Assembly: GCA_900551075.1 (NCBI GenBank)
Contig: URVB01000002.1
Span: forward strand, 145,200 to 209,199
Direction of reading: 5' to 3'
DNA: 64,000 bases
Source: an uncultured Blautia sp.
Lineage (GTDB): Bacteria; Bacillota; Clostridia; Lachnospirales; Lachnospiraceae
Below are positions 1-8,804 of this stretch, one piece after another. Under the pieces are notes generated by a model. That model was not told where the DNA came from, ran no database searches, and worked only from the letters and a program-made list of their open reading frames with translations. The translations under genes and the position numbers were made by a program. How positions within the stretch are numbered: position 1 is the stretch's first letter; each line of letters starts with the position of its first letter.

Positions 1-405
1 TAAATCCTCCTCCGGCATATCCTCTGCCCGGAATGTATCGTTTGCCCCAGAATTATGCAGGAAAATCCTGTCAATTCCTTCCAACGCAAGAATAACCGAA
101 TAGGAAGTGGATTCCCCTTCTGCTATAAGCAATCCTTCCCCGGCCTGATAATCATCCAGCATGTTCTTCACCATGCTGCCGAATGCATCTTTTCCCACTT
201 TTCCAGCCAGGGAAACATCTGCGCCCAGAAATTTCATTGCAAGCCCGGTGTTTGCAACTGAACCCCCTGTATGCACATCGGCTTCCTTCATGTTAATCAG
301 TTTTCCGGGACGCAGCAGCTCTTCTATGCGGTTTACCTTATTTTCCATAAAAACAGGCGTAATATCCAGACAAATATGTCCTGCCGCAATTATCTTTTTT
401 AACAA
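1..405 (-). CDS. PfkB-family carbohydrate kinase, partial (3' end off window)
   Basis: The first 135 codons of a PfkB/ribokinase-type sugar kinase are present; the C-terminal part with the catalytic Asp lies beyond the left edge. The start is a TTG at 403-405, preceded by GAGGTGAG about 4 bases upstream; the protein opens KKIIAAGHICLDI. Visible family hallmarks are the N-terminal strand GHICLDITP, the substrate-side glycine pair in HTGGSVANTG, and GKVGKDAFG, all typical of PfkB kinases, which phosphorylate sugars or nucleosides with ATP. It is the last visible gene of the sugar/polyol operon that starts near 8460, so it probably phosphorylates the sugar made by the upstream dehydrogenases. 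The exact substrate cannot be read from this fragment. Confidence 0.85.
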   Translation of the reverse strand, partial: MLKKIIAAGHICLDITPVFMENKVNRIEELLRPGKLINMKEADVHTGGSVANTGLAMKFLGADVSLAGKVGKDAFGSMVKNMLDDYQAGEGLLIAEGESTSYSVILALEGIDRIFLHNSGANDTFRAEDMPEEDL

Positions 406-427
406 ATTTCTCACCTCATCCATCGGG

Positions 428-811
428 TCAAATATACTGTGCTATCTCCAAACGTTCCAAATTAGGCCCCTCTGCAATAAAAAACTTCACACCGTTGTCC
501 CAGAACGGCAGATAAGTAATTTCTTTCAGAATCTTAATTTCCAGTCTAGTTACATACGCATAAGCTTCCTCAATGTCAGCAACATCCAGAGCTATATGGT
601 CAATGGCGCCGTCACGCAATGCAACCATATTATTTTCATAGGTTTCAATGACCAAATCCTTCAGTTTCAGGAATACAACCTTTGTATCCCCATCTACCGT
701 TTCCAGAACAGCATCAAATCCAAGTTTTTTATAAAATTCTACTGTTTTAGCTATATCATTTGTGGGAATTCCGATATGCTGCAGTCCTTTCACATTTTCC
801 ATCCAGTTCAC
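428..811 (-). CDS. VOC (glyoxalase/bleomycin-resistance fold) family protein
   Basis: This 127-residue protein has the two beta-alpha-beta-beta-beta modules of the vicinal oxygen chelate fold. Likely metal ligands are His in LQHIGIP near residue 12, Glu in LVIETYEN, His in AIDHIALDV, and Glu in NLERLEIA near the C terminus, the H-E-H-E pattern of glyoxalase I-like enzymes. It lies 22 bases upstream of the PfkB kinase start on the same strand and follows the ROK regulator, so it is probably co-transcribed with the sugar operon. VOC proteins in such operons are often isomerases or epimerases, or have unknown roles; the reaction here is not determinable. Confidence 0.8.
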   Translation of the reverse strand: MNWMENVKGLQHIGIPTNDIAKTVEFYKKLGFDAVLETVDGDTKVVFLKLKDLVIETYENNMVALRDGAIDHIALDVADIEEAYAYVTRLEIKILKEITYLPFWDNGVKFFIAEGPNLERLEIAQYI

Positions 812-916
812 TCTGCAAACCTCCTCATTCTGCTTTCCAGATATATCATATTTTGTATTCTGTAGCTTATATTCTGTATTTCATCTTCAGACACAATTTT
901 CTATCTCACAGATACT

Positions 917-2029
917 TCAAATGTTTTTTATATATTCATCAATGTAGTAAAGCCCCGCCCCTACTGCAGATGACTCAAACTTCAGGACACAGCTTTGTAC
1001 AAATTCTCCATCTGTTTCAAATGTACTTCTTTCTATTATTTTCTTTCGAAGCCCGTCAATATGCTTTTCCATATAGCTGCCCACATATCCGCCCAAAATC
1101 ACTTCACAGTCGAGGCAGTTTCGCAGGTTATTGATCACTACCGACAGGTAATTCAGATACGTTTCCCACTCTCTTACACATACAGAATCTCCTTCGTCCA
1201 CAAGTTCAAAGAAACGTTTTAAATCTCCTCCTGCAAAATTTGCCAGCACCTGCGCCGAGCAGTATGAATCCACGCAGCCCTTTTTACCGCAGTAACAGGG
1301 TTTTCCATCAATCACAAGGGTCATGTGACCGATTTCACCGCTTAAATGCTGATCCCCATAATAAAGATCATTTTTCATAAAAACAGCCCCGCCTACACTG
1401 TTGCTTAAAGACAGATAAACCATATTTTCCGCATGGCTGGAATACCAATGTTCCGCAAAACCGCCTGCCTTCGCATCATTGATTAGCGCATAAGGATATG
1501 TTAGATAATCCTTCAGTACATCAAAAAGATATTTCACATCTACAACCGGTGCATAGGTAATGGTCCTGTGATCTGCGCCAATAATCCCCGGCGCACTGAT
1601 TCCCACACCCAGAATTGCTTCCGGTTTTGCCTTCCCTTCATCAATGATCTGTTTTACCAGCTTTTGAATGTTTCTATAATATGCAGGAGACGCTTCGTAG
1701 CAGAAGCGCTGCCGCACAGAATAAAGCACTTCTCCCGATAAATCTACAAGCACACCGCTTATGTGACCTCTGGTAATGTCCAGGCCGATTGCCAGCTTTG
1801 CCCCCATATTGCAGGAAATTCCTTTCGCCTTCCTGCCTCCGGTTGATTCAAAGCTTCCGTTCTCATAAATCAAACCCTCATTTGATAGTTCCGCCAGATT
1901 CTGACTCACCGTAGGAAGACTTAAGTTTAATTTCCCGGCAATCTCCTGCTTCGATATTTTTCCGTGCTGATAAATGATACGGAATACATTCTTTCTGTTC
2001 TGTCTTTTTACTTCTTTTGTGCTGGCCAA
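917..2029 (-). CDS. ROK-family transcriptional regulator (NagC/XylR type)
   Basis: An N-terminal winged helix-turn-helix (KISKQEIAGKLNLSLPTVSQN) is followed by a ROK sugar-kinase-like domain. GLDITRGHISGVLVDL is the phosphate-1-like strand, and the zinc motif is GHMTLVIDGKPCYCGKKGC, with His plus three Cys as in ROK proteins. The frame stays open to a TTG at 2114-2116, but a TATAAT box at 2126-2131 would start transcription almost on that codon. I therefore prefer the TTG at 2027-2029 (LASTKEVKRQNR, the usual family N terminus), which has GGAG 11 bases upstream. It lies within the sugar operon and is the obvious candidate to bind the palindrome at 8509-8532. The inducer is unknown. Confidence 0.85.
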   Translation of the reverse strand: MASTKEVKRQNRKNVFRIIYQHGKISKQEIAGKLNLSLPTVSQNLAELSNEGLIYENGSFESTGGRKAKGISCNMGAKLAIGLDITRGHISGVLVDLSGEVLYSVRQRFCYEASPAYYRNIQKLVKQIIDEGKAKPEAILGVGISAPGIIGADHRTITYAPVVDVKYLFDVLKDYLTYPYALINDAKAGGFAEHWYSSHAENMVYLSLSNSVGGAVFMKNDLYYGDQHLSGEIGHMTLVIDGKPCYCGKKGCVDSYCSAQVLANFAGGDLKRFFELVDEGDSVCVREWETYLNYLSVVINNLRNCLDCEVILGGYVGSYMEKHIDGLRKKIIERSTFETDGEFVQSCVLKFESSAVGAGLYYIDEYIKNI

Positions 2030-2125
2030 CTTCGCTTTTTCTCCTTTACCCACGTCTTTTCCTAATTGTACCAAATCGCCGCTACGATAGCTAGCGTTAA
2101 TTTTGTGCGATTTCAAACGTAGTAC

Positions 2126-2131
2126 ATTATA
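2126..2131 (-). promoter_or_regulatory. TATAAT -10 box upstream of ROK regulator
   Basis: A perfect TATAAT lies on the minus strand just upstream of the open frame; the matching -35 is poor. It suggests that the regulator has its own promoter inside the operon, and that the TTG at 2116 is not the real start. A short inverted repeat (GCTA...TAGC, about 2086-2100) lies just downstream and could be an autoregulatory site. Confidence 0.4.
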
Positions 2132-2214
2132 ATCTGAAGTATATAAAGAAAAGCTGCGCTACCGGCTCTCACACTCATTTTAATCATTGTATCCTGCAGA
2201 TTCTTTCATATTTG

Positions 2215-2652
2215 TTACTCTCCAGGCAAATCCACTACAAAATCCTTTTTAAACCGCTCCACACCCGAGGCCGCTTCCAGCAGTACATTGGAATAGCACC
2301 CCAGTTCCCCGCTTCTCAAAATAAATTTCGCATTTCCCGCCAACTTAACCAGTTCCTCCTGCGCAATCTCATTCAATTCCTGCTTCTGAAACACATTTTT
2401 GATAAAATCATGTCCCTCTTTATTCCATTCCATCATTTCTTCTGCAATTACTACCTTCTGCACAACGATTTCATCCAGAATGGCCTTCAAACACTGTTTT
2501 ATATCAGGAACGCCAAAGCTAAGGGCCAAGTCAATTCTTTCCATATTTTTCGGAACAGGAAAGCCGGCATCACACAGCAAAAATGTGTCTCCATGCCCCA
2601 ACCCCGCCAACGCATTACATAAAGGCTGATTGATTACACCTTTTCTTTTCAT
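2215..2652 (-). CDS. rbsD: RbsD-type sugar pyranase (D-ribose pyranase family)
   Basis: This is a 145-residue RbsD/FucU mutarotase. MKRKGVINQPLCNALAGLGH and the following DTFLLCDAGFPVP are the conserved N-terminal block with the catalytic His in LGHGD, and LRSGELGCYSNVLL is the C-terminal active-site block, as in RbsD. The family interconverts pyranose and furanose forms of ribose, fucose or related sugars after import. A GGAGGT site lies 5 bases before the ATG. It sits in the Rbs-type ABC operon between the dehydrogenase and the ROK regulator. The C-terminal tail after NVLLEAA is somewhat longer than in typical RbsD. The real sugar may not be ribose because two polyol-type dehydrogenases share the operon. 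Confidence 0.9.
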   Translation of the reverse strand: MKRKGVINQPLCNALAGLGHGDTFLLCDAGFPVPKNMERIDLALSFGVPDIKQCLKAILDEIVVQKVVIAEEMMEWNKEGHDFIKNVFQKQELNEIAQEELVKLAGNAKFILRSGELGCYSNVLLEAASGVERFKKDFVVDLPGE

Positions 2653-2702
2653 CCTATACCTCCATCCGTACGTTTTCCCTTATCCTTCTGTTTCCTATCC
2701 TT

Positions 2703-3761
2703 TTATTCTTCTGTATTCGGATGAATGATTACCTTAATAGAATTGCGGTCATTCACGTTTTCATCCAGACCTGCATAATAATCATCCAGCGCAAATTCTC
2801 CCGTTACCAGTCCGTCCCCATCCACAATACCAGAAGCCAGAGCATCGACTGCACGTCCGAAATTGTGAGACTGGCAGAAGGATGCGGTATAAGTTAATTC
2901 GTTATTAAACATCAGGACTGGATCCATCGCTACCTTTTCATCACTGTGTACAATTGCATATTGCAGCAAAGTTCCCCCTTTTTTCAAAAGCTTCATGGAT
3001 TCCGAAATCACCTTCGGGCTTCCTGTTGCATCAATAATCAAATCCACACCCAGAGGATTCTCTGCAAGAATTGCCTTTTCATGCATAGAATAGTCATTTC
3101 TATCCATGGCAATCGTCTTTACTCCATGTGCTGCCGCAAAATCTAACTTTGTGCTCTTTGAAGCTACTATGTAAACCACGCCTGCATTAGATGCTTTAAA
3201 TAACTGTGCCAGTATCTGAGCCATGGAACCAGCGCCAAAAATCACAACCGTATCGCCATATTTGATATTTGCGCGGTCTACTGCATGGAGGCAGCACGCT
3301 ACCGGCTCGGACAATGCTGCTGCATTAAAGGAGAGACTGTCTGGAATATGAAATACCTTCTCTTTTTTTAATCTGACAAATTCTGCAAAGCCACCGTTAA
3401 TGTTATGTCCAAGCGAACCAAAAGTCGGACAGTAATTGGATTGCTCTTTCCGGCAATAATAGCAGTCGCCACAGTATTCTGTATTATCCGCAGTCACTCT
3501 GTCACCCACCTTAAAAGACGTGACATTCTTTCCTATTTCATAAACATAGCCTGCAAACTCATGGCCTGGAACCACCGGATATTTTGCAAGATCCGTACCC
3601 TTTCCATTGTCATGATCATGCTCTGCCCCTTTACAGATTGAACAGGACATAACCTTGATTATAATTTCATCATCGCCGCATACCGGATATGGAATCTCAC
3701 ACACACTGGAATTCTCCCGTCCGGGTCTGTCATACATAAGCGCTTTCATTGTTCTTTCCAT
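2703..3761 (-). CDS. Zinc-dependent medium-chain alcohol/polyol dehydrogenase
   Basis: This 352-residue medium-chain dehydrogenase/reductase has catalytic zinc ligands in MSCSICKGAEHDHDNG and VPGHEFAGYVYEIG, with a proton-relay GHE. The structural zinc site is NTEYCGDCYYCRKEQSNYC (four Cys), and the Rossmann motif is VVIFGAGSMAQIL. Members oxidise sugar alcohols such as sorbitol, threonine-like or galactitol-type substrates with NAD(P). AAGGAGG precedes the ATG. It is located between the substrate-binding protein and rbsD, so it probably acts on the imported compound. It is clearly divergent from the second dehydrogenase of this operon (7414-8460), so the two probably catalyse different steps. 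Confidence 0.88.
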   Translation of the reverse strand: MERTMKALMYDRPGRENSSVCEIPYPVCGDDEIIIKVMSCSICKGAEHDHDNGKGTDLAKYPVVPGHEFAGYVYEIGKNVTSFKVGDRVTADNTEYCGDCYYCRKEQSNYCPTFGSLGHNINGGFAEFVRLKKEKVFHIPDSLSFNAAALSEPVACCLHAVDRANIKYGDTVVIFGAGSMAQILAQLFKASNAGVVYIVASKSTKLDFAAAHGVKTIAMDRNDYSMHEKAILAENPLGVDLIIDATGSPKVISESMKLLKKGGTLLQYAIVHSDEKVAMDPVLMFNNELTYTASFCQSHNFGRAVDALASGIVDGDGLVTGEFALDDYYAGLDENVNDRNSIKVIIHPNTEE

Positions 3762-3855
3762 TTGATAAAACCTCCTTCTGAATCCTTACACAGGGCGGCT
3801 GCATTCTGCTGCCGCCCGCACAGCCTTTGCATATAAATAATTATTTACCTGCTTT

Positions 3856-4785
3856 TTATTCTGCGTATTCCGCAACATTTTCTTCTGTAAGCAAAACAGG
3901 AGCTACATCATAAACATCGTCCACTTTTTCTCCTTTTGCCATAGCAATAGCTACTTCTACTGTTTTGCGTCCGATTGTTTCTACATCCTGAAGTACCGTT
4001 GCATCCAGCTCACCTGCAGAAACAGATTTGATTGCTGCATCAATGGCATCAATACCGATTACTTTGATTTCGGCTTCTTTTCCTGCGTCAACGATTGCAT
4101 CATATGCGCCAAGCGCCATCTCATCATTTTGTGCCACGACTGCATCGATTTCCTCGCCCTCCTGCAGCCAGGTTTCCATCAGAGACATTGCTTCGTCACG
4201 GTTCCAGTCAGCCGGCTGTGAATGAAGAACTTTAATATCCGGATATTCATCCAGTGTCTTAGAGATACCGTCTGTACGGCTGATTGCCGCATCAATTCCT
4301 GTAGGTCCTTCGATAATTACAATATTTCCTTTGCCGCCAAGCTGCTCTGCCATCCATTCCATTTCCATCTGTCCGGCAACTACATCATCCTGTCCTACGA
4401 ACGGACAAACACTGTTATCTGCAATTTTGGTCTTGGTTACCAGTACCGGAATTCCTGCCTCGATTGCCTCCTCAACGCCAACCTGAAGTGCCGCTGCATC
4501 ATACGGCTGAACGATAATTGCATCAACGCCCTGAGAAATTGCGGTTTCTACCTGAGATACCTGTGTCTCGCCGGAGCCCTGTCCATCAAGTATGGAGAAC
4601 CCTACGCCCTGCTCCTCAGCATATGCCTTTGCTGCATCAGCGCAAACTGCATTCGACTCATTTGCCTGATTTCCATCCACCCATACAATTTTTAATCCCT
4701 CTCCGTCTGCTGCGTATACGCTCACTGTCATACTAAGTGCGAATCCCATTGCTGCAACTGTTGCCATCACTTTCTGTTTCTTCAT
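3856..4785 (-). CDS. rbsB: Sugar ABC transporter substrate-binding protein (RbsB/type-1 periplasmic-binding fold)
   Basis: This 309-residue type-1 binding protein has a secretory signal (MKKQKVMATVAAMGFALSM to VYA) ending in an AxA-type cleavage site, with no lipobox Cys. The mature part shows the family pattern: QVSQVETAISQGVDAIIVQP, then GIPVLVTKT, then a second lobe with VVAQNDEMALGAYDAI. The frame is open to an ATG five codons upstream, but that codon is part of the GGAGGG ribosome site, so the ATG at 4783-4785 is chosen. It delivers a sugar or polyol to the RbsC/RbsA importer encoded directly upstream. Lack of lipidation is unusual for a Gram-positive importer. Confidence 0.9.
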   Translation of the reverse strand: MKKQKVMATVAAMGFALSMTVSVYAADGEGLKIVWVDGNQANESNAVCADAAKAYAEEQGVGFSILDGQGSGETQVSQVETAISQGVDAIIVQPYDAAALQVGVEEAIEAGIPVLVTKTKIADNSVCPFVGQDDVVAGQMEMEWMAEQLGGKGNIVIIEGPTGIDAAISRTDGISKTLDEYPDIKVLHSQPADWNRDEAMSLMETWLQEGEEIDAVVAQNDEMALGAYDAIVDAGKEAEIKVIGIDAIDAAIKSVSAGELDATVLQDVETIGRKTVEVAIAMAKGEKVDDVYDVAPVLLTEENVAEYAE

Positions 4786-4861
4786 TTTAAAACCCTCCAT
4801 TTTCTTGTTTTTATAATATCTGCCTTATGCAGCTATTATCTCTCTTTTACTACCGCCACTG

Positions 4862-5827
4862 TCAGTCTTTCTTTCTGTCAGCCAATACTGCCAAAAGAAT
4901 GATAGCTCCTTTGATAATCTGCTGATAATAAGAAGAAACTCCCAGCAAATCAAGACCGTTTGTTAAGATACCGACTACCAGAATACCTACGAAGGAACCA
5001 AAGATGCTTCCTTTTCCTCCTGACAGGCTGGCTCCCCCAATAACGGAAGCAGTGATAGCATCCAATTCAAAGCCTTCACCGCCGGCCGGCTGCCCGGTCT
5101 GTATACGCGAGGAAAGCATGATTCCCGCAAACGCTGCGCAAAATCCGCAAATTACATAAACCATAAATTCTGTCAGCTTTACGTTTATACCAGATACCAG
5201 TGCTGCTCTTTTATTTCCGCCTATTGCAAATACATGTCTTCCATATTTTGTATATTTAAGAAGGAATGTTCCCACAATCAGAAAAAGTGCATAAAGGATA
5301 ACCATTAACGGAACTACGCCCCAGGAGCCGCGGCCGATATATTTGTATTCATCTGAAACACCTGTGATGGGACGTCCGTCTGTAAACACAAACACAATAC
5401 CACGAACCATGGTGCAGCTTGCAAGCGTTGCAATAAATGCCGGAATACCCGCATATGCAATGAAAAACCCGCTAAAGGCTCCGCAGGCAACGCCCGCAAA
5501 AAGCCCTACGAGTATCGCAATAATAAACGGAAGTGAGCTTCCGTCCTGCGTCAGCTTCGTAGCAAAACAAGCCGACATTGCCACAATGGCACCTACAGAC
5601 AAATCAATTCCTCCTGTCACAATAACAAAGGTCATGCCCACTGCTAAAACGCCGTACACTGCATTTTGTTTTAAGATGTTAAACAGATTTGTCACCGTAA
5701 GAAAACTGCTGGATGCAACAGACATAATTACAAACAGTAACAGCAGCGCAATGTACACGCCATATTTTCCCAATATAGCTCCCGCCTTAATTTTTTTTGT
5801 AGAATCCGTATTTGTATTTTTATTCAT
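4862..5827 (-). CDS. rbsC: Sugar ABC transporter permease (RbsC family)
   Basis: This 321-residue integral membrane protein of the RbsC/AraH/XylH family has multiple hydrophobic segments and the typical GVLAVGMTFVIVTGGIDLSV motif followed by GAIVA, where the NBD-coupling loop lies. It ends with LLGVSSYYQQIIKGAIILLA, also typical. The frame stays open for 21 further codons into the end of the ATPase gene, but AAAGGAGA before the ATG at 5825-5827 marks the real start, 28 bases after the RbsA stop. It forms the membrane channel with the RbsA and RbsB partners on either side. Confidence 0.92.
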   Translation of the reverse strand: MNKNTNTDSTKKIKAGAILGKYGVYIALLLLFVIMSVASSSFLTVTNLFNILKQNAVYGVLAVGMTFVIVTGGIDLSVGAIVAMSACFATKLTQDGSSLPFIIAILVGLFAGVACGAFSGFFIAYAGIPAFIATLASCTMVRGIVFVFTDGRPITGVSDEYKYIGRGSWGVVPLMVILYALFLIVGTFLLKYTKYGRHVFAIGGNKRAALVSGINVKLTEFMVYVICGFCAAFAGIMLSSRIQTGQPAGGEGFELDAITASVIGGASLSGGKGSIFGSFVGILVVGILTNGLDLLGVSSYYQQIIKGAIILLAVLADRKKD

Positions 5828-5855
5828 TTTGTCTTCTCCTTTAAACCACCATTGA

Positions 5856-7373
5856 TTACTGAAGACGCTTATCTCCCTCGCCGATGGCATAAGCCATCAG
5901 CTTATCCTGATCAAGCTCTCCCTTTCCGAATTCCCCCGTCTGGTATCCTTCATGCATAACAATGACTCTGTCACTCATTCCCAGAAGCTCCGGGGTTTCC
6001 GAGGAAATCATAATAATGCTCTTCCCGCTTTTTACCAGCATATCCATAAGCTTATAGATTTCCGCTTTTGCTCCGATATCAATTCCTCGTGTAGGCTCAT
6101 CCATAATCAGCAAATCCGGATCTCCCATAAACCATTTCGCTATAACGATTTTCTGCTGATTGCCCCCGGAGAGGGTTCCAGCCTTTGTATCAGGACTGGC
6201 ACATTTGATTCTGATTTTATTAATTAACTCATCCGCAACACTGCGTTCCCTTTTTAAATCAATCATTCCCAGCGCCTTTGTTACCCTGTCCAGGTAAGCC
6301 ATGGTAATATTGTCTTTTACTGAGGCGATCAAATTCAGCCCTGACAGCTTTCTGTCCTCTGTTATGTATGCCATATTATTGGTTATTGCTTTTTTTACAG
6401 TTCCCATCGGTTTGCTTTTCATGGTAACTGTACCGCTGTCTGCCTTACGCAGGCCGAAAACCGTATCCATTACTTCTGTCCTGCCCGCACCCATCAAACC
6501 GAAGAATCCAAGAATCTCCCCTCGTTTTACTTCAAAATTGACATTGTAAAATTCATTTTTTCTGGTTAGATTTTTAACCCTGAGTATCACTTCCTTTTCA
6601 TCAAACTGTGCCGTCTTTTCTGATGTTTTTACATAAACATCATTCAGTTCTCTGCCGACCATCATATTGATCAACTGTTCCGGAAGCACATCCTTCGTCT
6701 TCACACTACCAATCAGTTTTCCATCACGGAAAACTGTAATCATATCTGTTAGGAAATAAATTTCGTCCATTTTATGAGAAATATATACAATAGATTTATT
6801 CTGTGCCTTCAGCTTACGGATAATCTCAAAAAGATGCTCGACTTCTCTGTCCGTAATTGCCGATGTAGGCTCATCCATGATGATAACCTCTGCATCAAAC
6901 GCAATGGCACGGGTAATAGCTACCATCTGCTGCTGTGCAGTACTCAGATTCTTAATTTTGGTCTTTGGGTCGATAGCTATTCCAAGACTGTTCATCAGCT
7001 CCTTAGTTCGATTCTGCATCCCTTTTTTATCAATTACCGCCCCCTTCGTTTTTTCCCTTCCAGCAAATACATTCTCCTCCACCGTCATCTCAGGAATCAG
7101 GTCCAGTTCCTGATGAACCATTGCTATCCCTTTTTCCAGTGCCTCTACTGGCTTCCTTGCCGTAAATGGCTTGCCGTCATATAGAATTTCTCCCTTGTCA
7201 AGGCTGTAAATTCCTGAGATAATTTTCATAAGAGTGGACTTTCCCGCCCCGTTCTCACCCACCAGAGCATGAATTTCTCCCCGCTTCAGATAAAGAGAAA
7301 CATCGTCCAGAGCCACAACCCCGGGAAACTCTTTCCTGATATTTTTTATCTCCAATAAATATTCATTTGCCAT
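5856..7373 (-). CDS. rbsA: Sugar ABC transporter ATP-binding protein with two ABC domains (RbsA/MglA family)
   Basis: This 505-residue protein contains two fused ABC domains. The first has Walker A GENGAGKST (about residue 38), signature LSTAQQQM and Walker B VIIMDEPTSA. The second has the degenerate Walker A GLMGAGRTE characteristic of RbsA/MglA proteins, signature LSGGNQQK and LLIMDEPTRG. It energises import by the RbsC permease. The gene is the second of the operon, 40 bases downstream of the polyol dehydrogenase, and is preceded by AAAGGAGC. Length and architecture match the family. The substrate is a pentose, hexose or polyol that cannot be fixed from the ATPase. Confidence 0.95.
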   Translation of the reverse strand: MANEYLLEIKNIRKEFPGVVALDDVSLYLKRGEIHALVGENGAGKSTLMKIISGIYSLDKGEILYDGKPFTARKPVEALEKGIAMVHQELDLIPEMTVEENVFAGREKTKGAVIDKKGMQNRTKELMNSLGIAIDPKTKIKNLSTAQQQMVAITRAIAFDAEVIIMDEPTSAITDREVEHLFEIIRKLKAQNKSIVYISHKMDEIYFLTDMITVFRDGKLIGSVKTKDVLPEQLINMMVGRELNDVYVKTSEKTAQFDEKEVILRVKNLTRKNEFYNVNFEVKRGEILGFFGLMGAGRTEVMDTVFGLRKADSGTVTMKSKPMGTVKKAITNNMAYITEDRKLSGLNLIASVKDNITMAYLDRVTKALGMIDLKRERSVADELINKIRIKCASPDTKAGTLSGGNQQKIVIAKWFMGDPDLLIMDEPTRGIDIGAKAEIYKLMDMLVKSGKSIIMISSETPELLGMSDRVIVMHEGYQTGEFGKGELDQDKLMAYAIGEGDKRLQ

Positions 7374-7413
7374 TTTTTGCTCCTTTATTGTCTGTCCGCC
7401 AAATGACTATATA

Positions 7414-8460
7414 TCAGCATATCTTAACGACTGCTTTTACAATATCCGCTTTATTACTCACACTGCTGTCCATTGCGTTCTGAATATCATCCAAATCAAA
7501 AATGTTTGTAACGATTCCCTTAAGGTTAACCTTTCCCTCTGCTACGGCCTGAATTGCCAGGGGATAAATGTGACGATAACGGAATACAGATTTGATGGTT
7601 ATTTCCTTATCCAGAATCTGGCCCATAGGAAGATTCATATCACCGGATGCACTGTAGCCGACCTGTACGAGAGTTCCATTTTTAACCATCATCCCTACTG
7701 CCTGTCTTACGCAGATTTCTGTCCCGGAGGTTTCAATTACAAGGTCGCAGCCTCTTCCTCCTGTAAGCTTAAGAACCTCTTCTACCGCATTCTTTTCATT
7801 TCCGTTAATGACGCCTGTAGCGCCAAGCTCCATTGCTTTATCCAAACGCTTCTGCATAATATCCACAACATAAACCTCAGTCACACCCAGTGCTTTCAGA
7901 GCCATCATAGATACAAGGCCAATACATCCGGAACCGGTAACTACAGCCGTCTGTCCCATCTGGGCATTTCCCTGCTTTGCTGCATGGAAACCAACTGCCA
8001 GAGGTTCAATAAGCGCTCCTTCCATTGTGCCTACATTATCCGGAAGCTTAAAGCAAAGACCTGCCTCATGTGTCACATATTCCTGAAATACACCATCAAC
8101 AGGAGGTGTTGCAAAAAATACCACATCCGGGCAAAGATTGTAACGTCCAGTTCTACAGAACTCACAATGTCCGCAGGTTTTTCCCGGTTCCAGTGCCACA
8201 CGATCACCAACCTTAAGATGCGTCACATCTTTTCCTACTTCAACTACTACGCCGCCGGGTTCATGTCCCAGTACAAACGGCGGCTCCACAATATAATTAC
8301 CGATTCTGCCTTTTTCGTAGTAATGTAAATCAGAGCCGCAGATTCCCACGTATTCCAGCTTCACCAATACCTCATTAACCTTCGGAGTCGGAATCGGACG
8401 CTCTGTAAAGCTCATTTCCCCAATCCCATCCATTACCGCTACCTTCATGTTTCCTTCCAT
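7414..8460 (-). CDS. Zinc-dependent sorbitol/xylitol-type dehydrogenase
   Basis: This 348-residue medium-chain zinc dehydrogenase is similar in layout to L-iditol 2-dehydrogenases. Catalytic zinc residues are in GICGSDLHYYEKG and LGHEPGGVVVEVG, the structural zinc loop is CGHCEFCRTGRYNLC, and the cofactor motif is VTGSGCIGLVSMMAL. The GSDLHYY signature is typical of sorbitol and xylitol dehydrogenases, which oxidise a polyol to a ketose with NAD. It is the first gene of the operon, with GGAGGT 6 bases before the ATG; an ATG four codons in, after GGAAGGA, is a possible alternative. It suggests that the imported substrate is a sugar alcohol or that one is an intermediate. Confidence 0.9.
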   Translation of the reverse strand: MEGNMKVAVMDGIGEMSFTERPIPTPKVNEVLVKLEYVGICGSDLHYYEKGRIGNYIVEPPFVLGHEPGGVVVEVGKDVTHLKVGDRVALEPGKTCGHCEFCRTGRYNLCPDVVFFATPPVDGVFQEYVTHEAGLCFKLPDNVGTMEGALIEPLAVGFHAAKQGNAQMGQTAVVTGSGCIGLVSMMALKALGVTEVYVVDIMQKRLDKAMELGATGVINGNEKNAVEEVLKLTGGRGCDLVIETSGTEICVRQAVGMMVKNGTLVQVGYSASGDMNLPMGQILDKEITIKSVFRYRHIYPLAIQAVAEGKVNLKGIVTNIFDLDDIQNAMDSSVSNKADIVKAVVKIC

Positions 8461-8508
8461 TTTTTTACCTCCAATACTATACTTTTTTCTTATCCACTAT
8501 ACTTTTAT

Positions 8509-8532
8509 AAAATACTTTTTATAAAGTATTTT
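8509..8532. promoter_or_regulatory. Perfect palindrome, probable operator of the sugar operon
   Basis: AAAATACTTT and AAAGTATTTT flank TTAT, giving a perfect 10-base inverted repeat directly downstream of the -10 box. Its position over the start site fits repression, and the ROK regulator at 917-2029 is the obvious binder. The assignment to ROK is inference. The rest of 8461-8804 carries only this promoter/operator and the divergent promoter at 8712-8740. Confidence 0.65.
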
Positions 8533-8533
8533 A

Positions 8534-8562
8534 ATTATAAATCAGAACTTACAAGAAATCAA
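8534..8562 (-). promoter_or_regulatory. Promoter of the polyol/Rbs operon
   Basis: The minus strand has TTGATT (8557-8562) and TATAAT (8534-8539) separated by exactly 17 bases, a near-consensus vegetative promoter. The start of transcription would fall inside the palindrome at 8509-8532. Confidence 0.75.
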
Positions 8563-8711
8563 GATAATTTTGCTGCGCCTTCAAATTTTGTGTAATTCCC
8601 TTAAAAATCCCCGCCTTTTTTTGGCACTATTCTCCATTTTCTTTATTTATATAAAGTCCTTGCAAAAGAAATAATATAGTATTTTTTCTGACAATGGATC
8701 TGATGTTCTCA

Positions 8712-8740
8712 TTGACAAGCCTTTTTTCCTCTGTCATACT
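8712..8740 (+). promoter_or_regulatory. Promoter of PHP/MATE genes
   Basis: TTGACA (8712-8717) and CATACT (8735-8740) are 17 bases apart on the plus strand, about 65 bases before the PHP gene start. Confidence 0.6.
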
Positions 8741-8804
8741 AGCAGGTATAGGACAAAAACAATTGTTTCCCCAATAATCCATATAAAGAAAGGAAGGACA
8801 AAAT

